Shown here: positions 16,832-25,979 of the stretch, in pieces
How the letters are laid out: every line of letters begins with the position of its first letter
Numbering within the stretch: position 1 is the stretch's first letter
Assembly (NCBI RefSeq): GCF_022513585.1
Contig: NZ_JAKWBF010000009.1
Location: 62,001-126,000, forward strand
Length of the DNA stretch: 64,000 bases
Reading direction: 5' to 3'
Source of the DNA: Gordonia gummivorans
GTDB taxonomy: Bacteria > Actinomycetota > Actinomycetes > Mycobacteriales > Mycobacteriaceae
Translations under genes and position numbers: made by a program
The notes under the pieces: model-generated
Seen by the model: only the letters and a program-made list of their open reading frames with translations
The model's database searches: none
What the model was told of the DNA's origin: nothing

Positions 16832-17176
16832 ATGGCAGATCGAGTACTTCGGGGTAGCCGCCTCGGTGCGGTGAGCTACGAGACCGATCGCGACCACGAC
16901 CTCGCGCCCCGTCGCATTGTCCAGTACCGCACCGACAACGGCGAGATCTTCGACGTGCCTTTTGCCGACGACGCCGAGGTGCCGTCGAAGTGGCCCTGCA
17001 AGAACGGCATGGAGGGCACCATCCTCGAGGGCGCCGAGCCCGAGGAGAAGAAGACCAAGCCGCCGCGCACCCACTGGGACATGCTCCTCGAGCGCCGCAG
17101 CGAAGAAGAACTCGAAGTGCTGCTGAACGAGCGCCTCGAACTGCTCAAGCAGCGTCGCAAGGGCGTCACGAACTAA
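16832..17176 (+). CDS. rbpA: RNA polymerase-binding protein RbpA
   Basis: A 114-residue protein, nearly identical in pattern to mycobacterial RbpA: MADRVLRGSRLGAVSYET, RRIVQYRTDNGEIFDVPFADDAE, WPCKNGMEGTILEG, and the sigma-interaction domain THWDMLLERRSEEELEVLLNERL. It binds the beta subunit and group 1/2 sigma factors and stabilises the open promoter complex, and it affects rifampicin sensitivity. The ATG at 16832 has GGAGGA at good spacing. It is monocistronic and divergent from the zinc-ribbon-like gene. Confidence 0.97.
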   Translation: MADRVLRGSRLGAVSYETDRDHDLAPRRIVQYRTDNGEIFDVPFADDAEVPSKWPCKNGMEGTILEGAEPEEKKTKPPRTHWDMLLERRSEEELEVLLNERLELLKQRRKGVTN

Positions 17177-17195
17177 GTGGTGGCCGCCGGCGAGC

Positions 17196-18014
17196 TCAGG
17201 GCCGGCGGCCGACACCCCATCGCTCGAGACGGCTCTGGATGCCCCAGCGCGCGACCATCGTGAACGCCTCGGTCATCACACCGCCGCTCATCTTGGACTC
17301 GCCGACTTCCCGTTCGGTGAAGGTGATCGGAACCTCACGCACGTCGAACCCGGCGCGTACGGATCGCCACGCGAGGTCGATCTGGAAGCAGTAACCGGCC
17401 GACTCCACCGTGTCCAACTGGATCTTCTCCAGCACGATGCGGCGATAGGCACGGAAACCCGCGGTGATGTCATGCACCCGGGCCCCGAGCGCCAACCGCG
17501 CGTAGGTGTTGGCGCCGCGCGACAAGAACTCCCGGCGCCGCGGCCAGTTCACCAGCTTGCCGCCCGGCACGTAGCGTGACCCGATCACCAGGTCGGCGCC
17601 GTCGTTGATGGCGTCGAGCAGCCGCGACAACTGCTCAGGGGCGTGACTGCCGTCGGCATCCATCTCGACGATCACCTGGTAGTCGCGATCCAGTCCCCAC
17701 GCGAAACCGGCCAGGTACGCACGCCCCAGACCGTCCTTCTCGACACGATGCAGCACCTGGATTCGAGACTTGTCGTCGCGCGCGGCCAGATCGTCGGCGA
17801 CGTCACCCGTGCCATCCGGGCTGGAGTCGTCCACCACCAGAACGTGGATGCCCGGCAACGCAGTGCGGAGCCGGCCGACGATCAGCGGGAGGTTGTCGCG
17901 CTCGTTGAACGTGGGTATGACCACGAGCGCACCCGCACCGTCGCTCCCGACGACTTGCCGGGATGCGTCGTCGGGACCGTTGCGCCCGGACGTTGCATCA
18001 GTCCCCGCTGCCAT
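17196..18014 (-). CDS. ppm1: Polyprenol monophosphomannose synthase (GT2)
   Basis: A 272-residue GT2 glycosyltransferase. [16 protein letters not shown] binds GDP-mannose, [11 protein letters not shown] is the first acidic site, and [10 protein letters not shown] is the metal-binding Dx[10 protein letters not shown] and [13 protein letters not shown] complete the Dpm1-like core. It transfers mannose from GDP-mannose to polyprenyl phosphate, the donor for lipomannan synthesis and protein O-mannosylation. There is no membrane domain, so it probably relies on Lnt for membrane association, as is known for split Ppm1 proteins. The ATG at 18014 has AAAGGAG four bases away and overlaps lnt by 17 bases. 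Confidence 0.95.
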   Translation of the reverse strand: MAAGTDATSGRNGPDDASRQVVGSDGAGALVVIPTFNERDNLPLIVGRLRTALPGIHVLVVDDSSPDGTGDVADDLAARDDKSRIQVLHRVEKDGLGRAYLAGFAWGLDRDYQVIVEMDADGSHAPEQLSRLLDAINDGADLVIGSRYVPGGKLVNWPRRREFLSRGANTYARLALGARVHDITAGFRAYRRIVLEKIQLDTVESAGYCFQIDLAWRSVRAGFDVREVPITFTEREVGESKMSGGVMTEAFTMVARWGIQSRLERWGVGRRP

Positions 18015-19800
18015 CAAGCTCCTTTGTTCCCGACGCCGTATGTGCGTCCTCGTGTGGTCGGCGGACAACTCCGTTCCCGACAGTGAACCTAGTACGCCAT
18101 CCGATCGCGAACAAAAGCCCCACCAGCGCCACGATCACGGCCACCGCCTGTGGCCAGGCACCCAGCCTTGTTGCCATCGTCTTTCCCTCGTGCAGTGGTA
18201 GACGACTCGCCAAGATGGCGGGACGGAAGATGCCGGACTGTGACGCGACTGTGCCGTCGGGTTCGACGAGCGCGCTGACCCCACTTGTCGCAGCGACCAC
18301 GACCGCCCGACCATGCTCGACAGCGCGCAACTGCGACATCGCCAGCTGCTGGTAGGTCATCGTCGACCGCCCGAATGTCGCGTTGTTGGTGGGCACGAAC
18401 AGGATCTGCGCCCCGTCGTCCACCGCGTCGCGCGCGGCTCGGTCGAAGGCCACCTCCCAGCAGGTCGCGATGCCCACGTCGACCGTCCCCGATGCGGTGG
18501 GCACCGTGACGGCAGAGCGGCCCTCGCCGGGGCGGAAGTTGCCCGCCAGGTCGGCGTAGGACGAGAACATGCGGAAGAACGGCCGCCACGGGAGATACTC
18601 GCCGAACGGCTGCACGATGTGCTTGTCGTACCGGTCGACCGGACCTCGCTGCTGATCCCAGACCAGCACGGTGTTGGTGGGCCGACCATCTCCGTTGCGC
18701 AACAGGGTGCCGACCAGGATGGGCGCACCGACGGCGACGGACGCCGCGGTGATCTCGGCAGCCGCGTCGGAGTTGTCCAACGGCGAGATGTCGGAGGCGT
18801 TCTCGGGCCAGAACACCATGTCGGGACGTTCGGCACGGCCCGTGTTCACCGCCTGCGCCAGGGCGAAGGTGGTACGCACGTGGTTGTCGAGGACAGCGCG
18901 GCGCTGCGCGTTGAACTCCAGCCCGAGCCTGGGCACATTGCCCTGAATCGCCGCGATCTTGGTCGACGACGATGACACGTTCCGGTCGAGAGTGGCCGGG
19001 GTCAGCGCGATCGCGGCCATCGGAGCAAGCAGTGCGACGACAACAGCGAACGCCGCCACTCGGATGCCCGGTCCGTCGGTACGGCCGTCGGCGCGATACG
19101 CGTGGATCAGCACGGCCACCAGCCACGCCACACCGGATCCGAAGAGCGCCACGGCACCCGACACACCCGGGGCCCCGAACACCGACGCGAGCGGCAGCAG
19201 CGGGCCGTCGACCTGGCTGAAGGCCACCCGACCCCAGGGGAACCCGCCGAACGGGAATCCGGATCGCAGCGCCTCCACCAGCAGCCACGATGCCGTGAAC
19301 CAGATCGGCGGACACGGCAGCCGAGTGGTGAGGACTGCGATCGCACCGAAAAGTGCCTGGTAGACCGCAAGTACGGTGGCCAGGGCCAGCCACGGCAGCG
19401 GCCCGACGTACTCACCGATCCACGGCAACAAGGGCACGAAGAAGCCGAGTCCGAACACGAATCCGAGCCACGCGCCGGTACGTACTCGCGGACGGCCGAT
19501 CGTCAGGACCATGTACAGCAGGGCGATGGAGATCACCGCACAGAACCACCACGATCGCGGCGGGAACGCGCCATACATCAGTACACCGGCAACCGCCGAG
19601 AGCACCGTGCGCGCGGCCCAATCCATGCGGGCCGAGGTGGCGTGGTCGTAGTCGTCGGTTGAGTGATCTCGACACGGTGCCTCGCTGCGCTCGGTACCGG
19701 CTCGATCAGCGGGAGGGCCAGCTCGATCAGCGGGGGTCGCGGCTCGATCAGCGGGAAGGTCGGCTCGATCAGCGGGGGCGCTCGGCTCGGTGCCGGTCAT
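17998..19800 (-). CDS. lnt: Apolipoprotein N-acyltransferase
   Basis: A 600-residue protein. After a 60-residue N-terminal tail containing four tandem seven-residue repeats (ADRAxxP type), there are about six membrane helices, then the periplasmic nitrilase-like domain. The catalytic triad is visible: Glu in FWPENASDI, Lys in [14 protein letters not shown], and Cys in [12 protein letters not shown] final helix follows at about residues 548-566. It adds the third acyl chain to lipoprotein N-termini. It is fused to Ppm in M. tuberculosis but separate here. Its ATG overlaps the amidohydrolase stop (ATGA). Confidence 0.93.
   Translation of the reverse strand: MTGTEPSAPADRADLPADRAATPADRAGPPADRAGTERSEAPCRDHSTDDYDHATSARMDWAARTVLSAVAGVLMYGAFPPRSWWFCAVISIALLYMVLTIGRPRVRTGAWLGFVFGLGFFVPLLPWIGEYVGPLPWLALATVLAVYQALFGAIAVLTTRLPCPPIWFTASWLLVEALRSGFPFGGFPWGRVAFSQVDGPLLPLASVFGAPGVSGAVALFGSGVAWLVAVLIHAYRADGRTDGPGIRVAAFAVVVALLAPMAAIALTPATLDRNVSSSSTKIAAIQGNVPRLGLEFNAQRRAVLDNHVRTTFALAQAVNTGRAERPDMVFWPENASDISPLDNSDAAAEITAASVAVGAPILVGTLLRNGDGRPTNTVLVWDQQRGPVDRYDKHIVQPFGEYLPWRPFFRMFSSYADLAGNFRPGEGRSAVTVPTASGTVDVGIATCWEVAFDRAARDAVDDGAQILFVPTNNATFGRSTMTYQQLAMSQLRAVEHGRAVVVAATSGVSALVEPDGTVASQSGIFRPAILASRLPLHEGKTMATRLGAWPQAVAVIVALVGLLFAIGWRTRFTVGNGVVRRPHEDAHTASGTKELDGSGD
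19700..19783. repeat. Four tandem 21-bp repeats inside the lnt 5' end
   Basis: Four units begin GCTCGATCAGCGGG (19700, 19721, 19742, 19763), each 21 bases. On the minus strand they encode a seven-residue repeat. In-frame length variation would only alter the N-terminal tail. Confidence 0.85.
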
Positions 19801-21431
19801 GTGTCATCCCCGGCGTACAACACCCGTCCACGGTGGACGGTGCGGACGCACTCCGGCAGCCGGGCGCCCGGGGACACGTCAGGGAGTGCGGGTACGCGCG
19901 AGCGAGGATCGGTGGACCAGCGCTGCACCCCGGCGTGGGAACCGGCGACCACCAGGTGATCGGCCTCCCAGATGGCGTAGCTTGCCGGTGCACCCGGTTC
20001 CAGCGTTCCGGTGAGACCGTCGTTGATGCCACCGGCCCGCCAGCCACCCCGGGTGCACGCAGCAAACGCGCCTCGAGCCGAGATCGCGTTGTGGTCCTGG
20101 TGATGGTGGACGGCCGCCCGAATTGTGGACCACGGATCGATCTCCGTCACCGGCGCGTCCGACGAAAATGAAAGCGCGACACCCGTTTTCGCCAGCATCG
20201 CAAAATTGTTGAGGCCGGCGGCGCGATCGGGGCCGAGCCGCTGGTCGTACAGGTCACCCGTCCCGCCCCACGCCGCGTCGAAAAGCGGCTGCATGCTGGC
20301 GATGACACCGCACCGCGCCAGCACCGCGGCTTGTTCGACCGACACCATCTCGGCGTGCTCGATCCGGTGGGCGCATCGCGCGATCGCTGGGGTCCCCAGT
20401 TCGTCGGCGAGGGAATCGAGCGCGTCCACCAGCGTCTGGGTACCGGCGTCGCCGATCACATGGAAACCCGCCTGGATGCCGGCAACGGTGCACGCGGCAA
20501 GGTGCGCACGTATCTGTGCGTCATCGAGGTAGCAGTTGCCGACGGCCGACGGATCGTCGGTGTACGGCGCTGAAAGCCACGCGGTGCGCGACCCGATCGC
20601 ACCGTCGATGAACAGGTCTCCGCCCAGTCCATCCGCGCGGCTGATCGCCGCCAATTCGGCAGCGTGGTCGGCATCGGTCACCGACTGACCCCAATAGCGG
20701 CGCACTTGCACCTCATGATCGAGATCGGCGAGCCCGAGGAAGTCGTCGAGCCCGCTGATATCCGGCCCCCCGTTCTCGTGCACGGCCACCACCCCGTGGG
20801 CTGCGGCGAGGTCGAGCGCCCGACGCTGCGCGCGGGTACGGGTGTCCGGTGTGATCAGCTGGCGGGCCGCCCCGCGCACGAGGTGGTGGGCGTCGGCGGT
20901 CAACGGTTCTTCCGGGTGGAATCCGGGAGCGTCGGCGAGGTCGGGAACGAGCCGTCGCAAAGCTGTGGAGGCGACCGCAGAATGCTCGTCGATCCGGGTG
21001 AGATATACCGGCCGATTGCCGACCGCCTCGTCGAGCTCGGACGTGGTGGGGAATCGGCCGTCTGCGCGTTCGGCACCGTCCCACGCCGAGTCGTCCCAAC
21101 CGAGGCCCCACAGCACTTCGCCCTCGTCGAGACCGGACACGGCCTGGACCACGCGGGCGAGGCAATCGCGTCGATTGACGGCGTCGTTGAGGGTCAGACC
21201 CAGCAGCGCGAGGCCCGTGGAGGTGAGATGCACGTGGGAATCGACGAATCCCGGAGCCACAAAGCGCCCGTCGAGTTCGGTGATCTGGGCGTCCGGGTGC
21301 AGTGCCCGACCGACGTCGTCACTGCCCACCCAGACCACGACGCCGTCGCTGACCGCCAGCGCGGTCGCGTCGGGCGCGGAAGCGGAGTACACGGCTCCGC
21401 CGAGGAGCAGTTCGGTCGCCACGATCGTCAA
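19797..21431 (-). CDS. Amidohydrolase superfamily protein (YtcJ-like)
   Basis: A 544-residue metal-dependent hydrolase. FVAPGFVDSHVHLTSTG holds the HxH metal pair. A second set is in ARCAHRIEHAEMV and a later Asp in LSFSSDAPVTEIDPW. The composite beta-sandwich brackets both ends (the final part binds around GAPASYAIWEADHLVV). Family members include N-substituted formamide deformylases; the substrate is not assigned. The start is TTG at 21431 or, three codons later, GTG at 21422; the choice is uncertain. It is upstream of and coupled to lnt. Confidence 0.85.
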   Translation of the reverse strand: MTIVATELLLGGAVYSASAPDATALAVSDGVVVWVGSDDVGRALHPDAQITELDGRFVAPGFVDSHVHLTSTGLALLGLTLNDAVNRRDCLARVVQAVSGLDEGEVLWGLGWDDSAWDGAERADGRFPTTSELDEAVGNRPVYLTRIDEHSAVASTALRRLVPDLADAPGFHPEEPLTADAHHLVRGAARQLITPDTRTRAQRRALDLAAAHGVVAVHENGGPDISGLDDFLGLADLDHEVQVRRYWGQSVTDADHAAELAAISRADGLGGDLFIDGAIGSRTAWLSAPYTDDPSAVGNCYLDDAQIRAHLAACTVAGIQAGFHVIGDAGTQTLVDALDSLADELGTPAIARCAHRIEHAEMVSVEQAAVLARCGVIASMQPLFDAAWGGTGDLYDQRLGPDRAAGLNNFAMLAKTGVALSFSSDAPVTEIDPWSTIRAAVHHHQDHNAISARGAFAACTRGGWRAGGINDGLTGTLEPGAPASYAIWEADHLVVAGSHAGVQRWSTDPRSRVPALPDVSPGARLPECVRTVHRGRVLYAGDDT

Positions 21432-21458
21432 GTGTGCCCTGCGCCGAGGCGGCGACGG

Positions 21459-21974
21459 TCAGCGGCCCTGCGGCAGCTGACGGTCAAACCTCTCGTTGGG
21501 AAAGCGCTCGTCGGCATAGCTCGCGTCGACGACCGTCCCGTCGATCACGTCGGGACCGGCGTACCTACCACCCGCGTAGACACCGGTCGCGTAGATACCG
21601 GCTCGGTCCATCGCGGTGGCGGCACGCCGCGCACCCAGCGCGACGACCGCCGGCCGGGCCAGCTTGCGCAGCGGCGGCGCCAGCATCAGCACGCCGGCGA
21701 CGGTGGTCACCACCCCGGGCACGATCAGCAGGATGGTCGCGAGGGCGAGCAGTGCGCTGTCGGCCAGCGGTGCGGCGGGATCGACCTCGTTGCGGGTGGC
21801 GCGGCGAAGCTCGCCGAACACCTTGCGGCCCTGCCACTGGAGCATGACCAACCCGAGCACAGCGGCGCCCAGGCTGATGAGCACCGCCCAACCGAAGCCG
21901 AGTGTCAACGCCATGGCGACGAACGCCGCCAACTCGACGAGGACGTAGAGGAAGAACATGTGACGCAGGCGCAT
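21459..21974 (-). CDS. fxsA: FxsA family membrane protein
   Basis: A 171-residue protein. MFFLYVLVELAAFVAM is the first helix, followed by GWAVLISLGAAVLGLVML, the GRKVFGELR loop and a third hydrophobic segment at ALLALATILLIVPGVVT. These match FxsA, which in E. coli overcomes F-exclusion of phage T7 when overexpressed; its normal job is unclear. The C-terminal 50 residues are hydrophilic. The ATG at 21974 has AAAGGCAGGA upstream. Its position next to the lnt/ppm block matches Rv2053c. Confidence 0.9.
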   Translation of the reverse strand: MRLRHMFFLYVLVELAAFVAMALTLGFGWAVLISLGAAVLGLVMLQWQGRKVFGELRRATRNEVDPAAPLADSALLALATILLIVPGVVTTVAGVLMLAPPLRKLARPAVVALGARRAATAMDRAGIYATGVYAGGRYAGPDVIDGTVVDASYADERFPNERFDRQLPQGR

Positions 21975-22089
21975 GATGGTCCTGCCTTTCTGCGACTCTG
22001 GGGCGTCGGCACGCGGTGTGCCGAGATCCGATCGCATTCGAGTCTCCCCCGGTGAACGAACGACCGCCCGGTTTTGCTCCCGAACGGTG

Positions 22090-25000
22090 TCAGTCGGCTC
22101 CCCGACCCTCGATATCGCCTTCGGTCTGCAGATACACGGCCCGTAGCTGGTCGAGCATCTCGGCGGGCGGTGCGGCCCACATGTCGCGTTCGGCGGCTTC
22201 CAGAAGGCGCTCGGCGATGCCGTGCAGCGCCCACGGGTTCGACTGCTGCATGAACTCCTGATTGGTCTCGTCGAGCACGTAGGCCTCGGTCAGCTTCTCG
22301 TACATCCAATCGGCGACCACGTCGGTGGTCGCGTCGTATCCGAAGAGGTAGTCGACGGTCGCGGCCATCTCGAACGCCCCCTTGTAACCGTGGCGCTGCA
22401 TCGCCGATATCCACCGCGGATTGACCACCCGGGCGCGGAACACCCGGCTCGTCTCCTCGGACAGCGTGCGCGTCCGGACCGCGTCCGGGCGGGTGCTGTC
22501 GCCGATGTAGGCCTCGGGTGCGGTTCCGGTGAGCGCCCGCACCGTGGCGACCATGCCGCCGTGGTACTGGAAGTAGTCGTCGGAATCGGCGATGTCGTGC
22601 TCGCGGGTGTCGGTGTTCTTGGCGGCCACCGCGATGCGTCGGTAGGCCGCTCGCATGTCGTCGACGGCCGGCACGCCCGCGAGATCGCGGCCGTAGGCGT
22701 ACCCGCCCCACTCGGTGTAGACGCGGGCCAGATCCTCGTCGCTGCGCCAATCGCGCGAGTCGATCAACTGAAGAAGTCCCGCTCCGTACGTACCGGGTTT
22801 GGACCCGAACACTCGGGTTACCGCGCGACGGTGGTCGCCGTGATCGGCCATCGAGGCGCGCACGTGGGCGGCGACGAAGTTCTGATCGTCGGGTTCGTCG
22901 GCCGCCGCGGCGAGCGCGACCGCGTCGTCGAGCATGGTCACCACGTGCGGGAACGCGTCGCGGAAGAAGCCGGAGATCCGCACGGTCACGTCGATGCGCG
23001 GACGACCCAGTTCGTCGAGGCCGATGAGTTCGAGACTGGTGACCCGCCGCGACGCCTCGTCCCACACCGGCATCACCCCGAGCAGCGCGAGGACCTCGGC
23101 GACGTCGTCGCCCGAGGTGCGCATCGCGCTCGTCCCCCACACCGACAGGCCCACAGACGCCGGATGGTGACCGTGATCGTTCACGTAGCGTTCGAGCAGC
23201 GAGTCGGCCATGGCCCGGCCGGTCTCCCATGCGAGCCGCGACGGGACCGCCTTGGGGTCGACGGAGTAGAAGTTGCGCCCGGTGGGCAGCACGTTGATCA
23301 GACCGCGCAGCGGCGATCCGCTCGGTCCGGCCGGGATGAAACCGCCACCCAGGGCGTGCAGAACCCGCGGCACCTCGTCGGTGGTCTGCCGCAGCCGGGG
23401 CACCACCTCGTGGGCGGCAAAGCGCAGTACGTCGGCCACGGCCGGCGGATGATCCGCGGACACCAGAGCGACCGTGTCGTCGCTCCAGTCGCCCTTCGCG
23501 CAAGCGGCAACCAGCTCGCGTGCCTGCGCCTCGACGGCGTCCACGTCACCGCGCGCGGATGCGCCGTCCTCGGTGAGGCCGAGGGCCTCGCGCAGTCCGG
23601 GCAGTGCGCTGGTGCCGCCCCAGAGTTGGCGGGCACGCAGCATGGCCAGCACGAGATCGACCTCGGCGTCGCCCTGCGGGGGCTCGCCGAGCACGTGCAG
23701 GCCGTCACGGATCTGGACGTCCTTGATCTCGCACAGCCATCCGTCGACGTGCAGGAGCATGTCGTCGAAGACCTCTTCGTCGGGCCGTTCGCTGAGCCCG
23801 AGATCGTGATCCATCTTCGCCGCGGTGAGCAGGGTCCAGATCTGCTGGCGGATCGCGGGCAGTTTCGCCGGGTCGAGGGTGGAGATGTTGGCGTGCTCGT
23901 CGAGAAGCTGTTCGAGGCGGGCGATGTCGCCATAGGACTCGGCACGCGCCATCGGCGGGATCAGGTGGTCGACGAGGACGGCGTGGGCGCGCCGCTTGGC
24001 CTGGGTGCCCTCGCCCGGGTCGTTCACGAGGAATGGGTAGACCAGCGGCAGGTCGCCCAGCGCCGCATCGGTGCCGCATCCGGCCGACATGCCCAGCGTC
24101 TTGCCGGGCAGCCACTCCAGGTTGCCGTGCTTGCCGACGTGCACGATCGCGTCGGCCGCAAAACCCGCACCCTCGGACTGCGATGCCAGCCAGCGGTAGC
24201 TCGCCAGGTAGTGATGCGACGGCGGCAGGTCGGGGTCGTGGTAGATGGCTACCGGGTTCTCGCCGAAGCCGCGCGGCGGCTGAACCATGATCGCGATGTT
24301 CCCGAACGTCAGTGCCGCGATCACGATGTCGCCGTCGGCGTTGTGGGAGCGGTCGACGAACAGGTCGCCGGGAGCCGGCCCCCAATGCTGCTCCATCCCG
24401 GCACGCAGTTCTTCTGGCAGGGTGCGATACCAGTCGTGGTAGTCGGCTGCCGACATACGAATCGGGTTGGCGGACAACGCTTCTTCGGTCAGCCAGTCCG
24501 GATCCTGACCGCCCGCCGCGATGATCGCGTGGATCAAGGCGTCCGAATCGTCTTCGGCCAGACCCGGAAATGACGACTCCCCGCGCTCCGGCCCGATGTC
24601 GTACCCGGCGTCGCGCAGGGCGGTCAGCAAACGCAGGAGGCTTCGGGGGGTGTCGAGGCCGACGGCGTTGCCGATGCGGGCGTGCTTGGTCGGGTAGGCC
24701 GACAACATGATCGCGATGCGACGCTGCGCGGGCACGATGGACCGCAGGCGGGCGTGCGCAACGGCGATACCTGCCACGCGGGCGCAGCGTTCGAGGTCGG
24801 GCTGATACCAGGGCAGTCCGTTCTCGTCGAACTCCTTGAAGGAGAACGGCACCGTGATGATGCGGCCGTCGAACTCGGGAACCGCGACCTGGGTGGCCAC
24901 GTCGAGGGGCGAGAGGCCGTCGTCGTTGTCTGCCCAGTCCGCGCGCGAACCCGTCAGGCACAGCCCCTGCAGGATCGGGATGTCCAGCGCGGCAAGACGT

Positions 25001-25722
25001 TCGATGTTCCAGGCCTCGTCGTCACCGCCGGCCGACGCGGTGGCCGGGGTGGCACCGCCTGCCGCGAGGACCGTCACCACGAGCGCGTCGGCGGTACCGA
25101 GCAGATCGATGAGATCGTCGGGCGCGGTACGCAGCGACGCGCAGAAGACGGGCAGGGCGTGTGCTCCGCGTTCCTCGATGGCGCCACACAGCGCATCGAT
25201 GTAGCGGGTGTTGCCGGCGAGGTGTTGCGCCCGGTAGTAGAGCACTGCGATCCGCTCGGCGTTCTCGGGCAGATCGTCGCGCGCGGCTCTGTCGAGCACC
25301 CCCCACGCGGGCGTCTGCTGCGGCGGATCGAAGCCCAGCCCGGTCAGCAGCACGGTGTCGGAGAGGAAGTTGTGCAGACCCACCATGTTCTCCACCCCGC
25401 CGAAGGCGAGATAGTTGTGGGCTTCGGCGACCACACCCGACGGGACCGTCGACTGCGCCATCAGATCAGGGTCCGGTTGTTGCTCTCCCGAACACACCAC
25501 GAGGGGTTTGCCGGTCGCGGCCACCGCGGCGAGGCCGTCCTCCCAGGCTCGTGTCCCGCCCAGGATGCGCACGACCAGAAGATCGGCGTCTGCGGCCAGG
25601 TCCGGGATGTCGTCGGCGAGGATGCGCGACGGATTCGCGCCGGCGATGTCGACCCCGTCCCGTTCGGCAGCCGCGGCGGCGGTGAGCAGATCGGTGTCCG
25701 AGGTCGAGAGCAGCAGGATCAT
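22090..25722 (-). CDS. cobN: Cobaltochelatase subunit CobN
   Basis: A 1210-residue protein, the normal size for CobN/BchH-like chelatase large subunits. Typical stretches include VHVGKHGNLEWLPGKTLGMS, TGRNFYSVDPKAVPSRLAWETG, SVGLSVWGTSAMRTSGDDVAEVLALLGV, and near the end ISAMQRHGYKGAFEMAATVDYLFGYDATTDVV. It inserts cobalt into hydrogenobyrinate a,c-diamide at the cost of ATP; the partner ATPase subunits are not in this window. The ATG at 25722 has GAGGAG five bases upstream and lies downstream of a cobalamin riboswitch, so coenzyme B12 is expected to repress it. Confidence 0.97.
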   Translation of the reverse strand: MILLLSTSDTDLLTAAAAAERDGVDIAGANPSRILADDIPDLAADADLLVVRILGGTRAWEDGLAAVAATGKPLVVCSGEQQPDPDLMAQSTVPSGVVAEAHNYLAFGGVENMVGLHNFLSDTVLLTGLGFDPPQQTPAWGVLDRAARDDLPENAERIAVLYYRAQHLAGNTRYIDALCGAIEERGAHALPVFCASLRTAPDDLIDLLGTADALVVTVLAAGGATPATASAGGDDEAWNIERLAALDIPILQGLCLTGSRADWADNDDGLSPLDVATQVAVPEFDGRIITVPFSFKEFDENGLPWYQPDLERCARVAGIAVAHARLRSIVPAQRRIAIMLSAYPTKHARIGNAVGLDTPRSLLRLLTALRDAGYDIGPERGESSFPGLAEDDSDALIHAIIAAGGQDPDWLTEEALSANPIRMSAADYHDWYRTLPEELRAGMEQHWGPAPGDLFVDRSHNADGDIVIAALTFGNIAIMVQPPRGFGENPVAIYHDPDLPPSHHYLASYRWLASQSEGAGFAADAIVHVGKHGNLEWLPGKTLGMSAGCGTDAALGDLPLVYPFLVNDPGEGTQAKRRAHAVLVDHLIPPMARAESYGDIARLEQLLDEHANISTLDPAKLPAIRQQIWTLLTAAKMDHDLGLSERPDEEVFDDMLLHVDGWLCEIKDVQIRDGLHVLGEPPQGDAEVDLVLAMLRARQLWGGTSALPGLREALGLTEDGASARGDVDAVEAQARELVAACAKGDWSDDTVALVSADHPPAVADVLRFAAHEVVPRLRQTTDEVPRVLHALGGGFIPAGPSGSPLRGLINVLPTGRNFYSVDPKAVPSRLAWETGRAMADSLLERYVNDHGHHPASVGLSVWGTSAMRTSGDDVAEVLALLGVMPVWDEASRRVTSLELIGLDELGRPRIDVTVRISGFFRDAFPHVVTMLDDAVALAAAADEPDDQNFVAAHVRASMADHGDHRRAVTRVFGSKPGTYGAGLLQLIDSRDWRSDEDLARVYTEWGGYAYGRDLAGVPAVDDMRAAYRRIAVAAKNTDTREHDIADSDDYFQYHGGMVATVRALTGTAPEAYIGDSTRPDAVRTRTLSEETSRVFRARVVNPRWISAMQRHGYKGAFEMAATVDYLFGYDATTDVVADWMYEKLTEAYVLDETNQEFMQQSNPWALHGIAERLLEAAERDMWAAPPAEMLDQLRAVYLQTEGDIEGRGAD

Positions 25723-25791
25723 CAGATCTCCTCGCCGGGATGTCGCGCCCGGAGCGTGTCGTAACGGTTGTGTCGTGATGCGGTGACCGGG

Positions 25792-25898
25792 GGCGCAGGT
25801 CTGACTTCGGTGCCGCGGAGTCGCTCTCACGACGCAGGGCTACCCGTCACAGTGGCGCGACCGTGCCGGACTCACACCGGCTTCTGTGCTCTCGGTGC
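25792..25898 (-). ncRNA. Cobalamin riboswitch upstream of cobN
   Basis: Minus-strand RNA carries the conserved cobalamin core: AAGCCGGTGTGAGTCCGG (J6/3 region), GCGCCACTGTGACGGG, and the B12 box GAAGTCAGACCTGCGCC. A -10 element TAGTCT just upstream (25903-25908) would start the transcript at its 5' end. Downstream, CCGGG and CCCGG can pair immediately before the cobN ribosome site GAGGAG, a plausible translation-control hairpin. Confidence 0.88.
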
Positions 25899-25967
25899 AT
25901 CGAGACTACCGAACCCGCGATCCCGAGCCGACCGGTGATCGAACCGGGCGAGCCACCCGGACGGTCG

Positions 25968-25973
25968 TACGCT
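25968..25973 (+). promoter_or_regulatory. -10 element TACGCT of the cobG promoter
   Basis: TACGCT ends six bases before the GTG at 25980. The intervening GGAGGG sits too close to the start to be a normal ribosome site, so leaderless initiation is more likely. It is divergent from the cobN promoter. Confidence 0.45.
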
Positions 25974-25979
25974 GGAGGG

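Noticed and set aside
22222..24573. 783-residue plus-strand frame
   Set aside because: Antisense shadow of cobN; high GC removes stop codons on the opposite strand.
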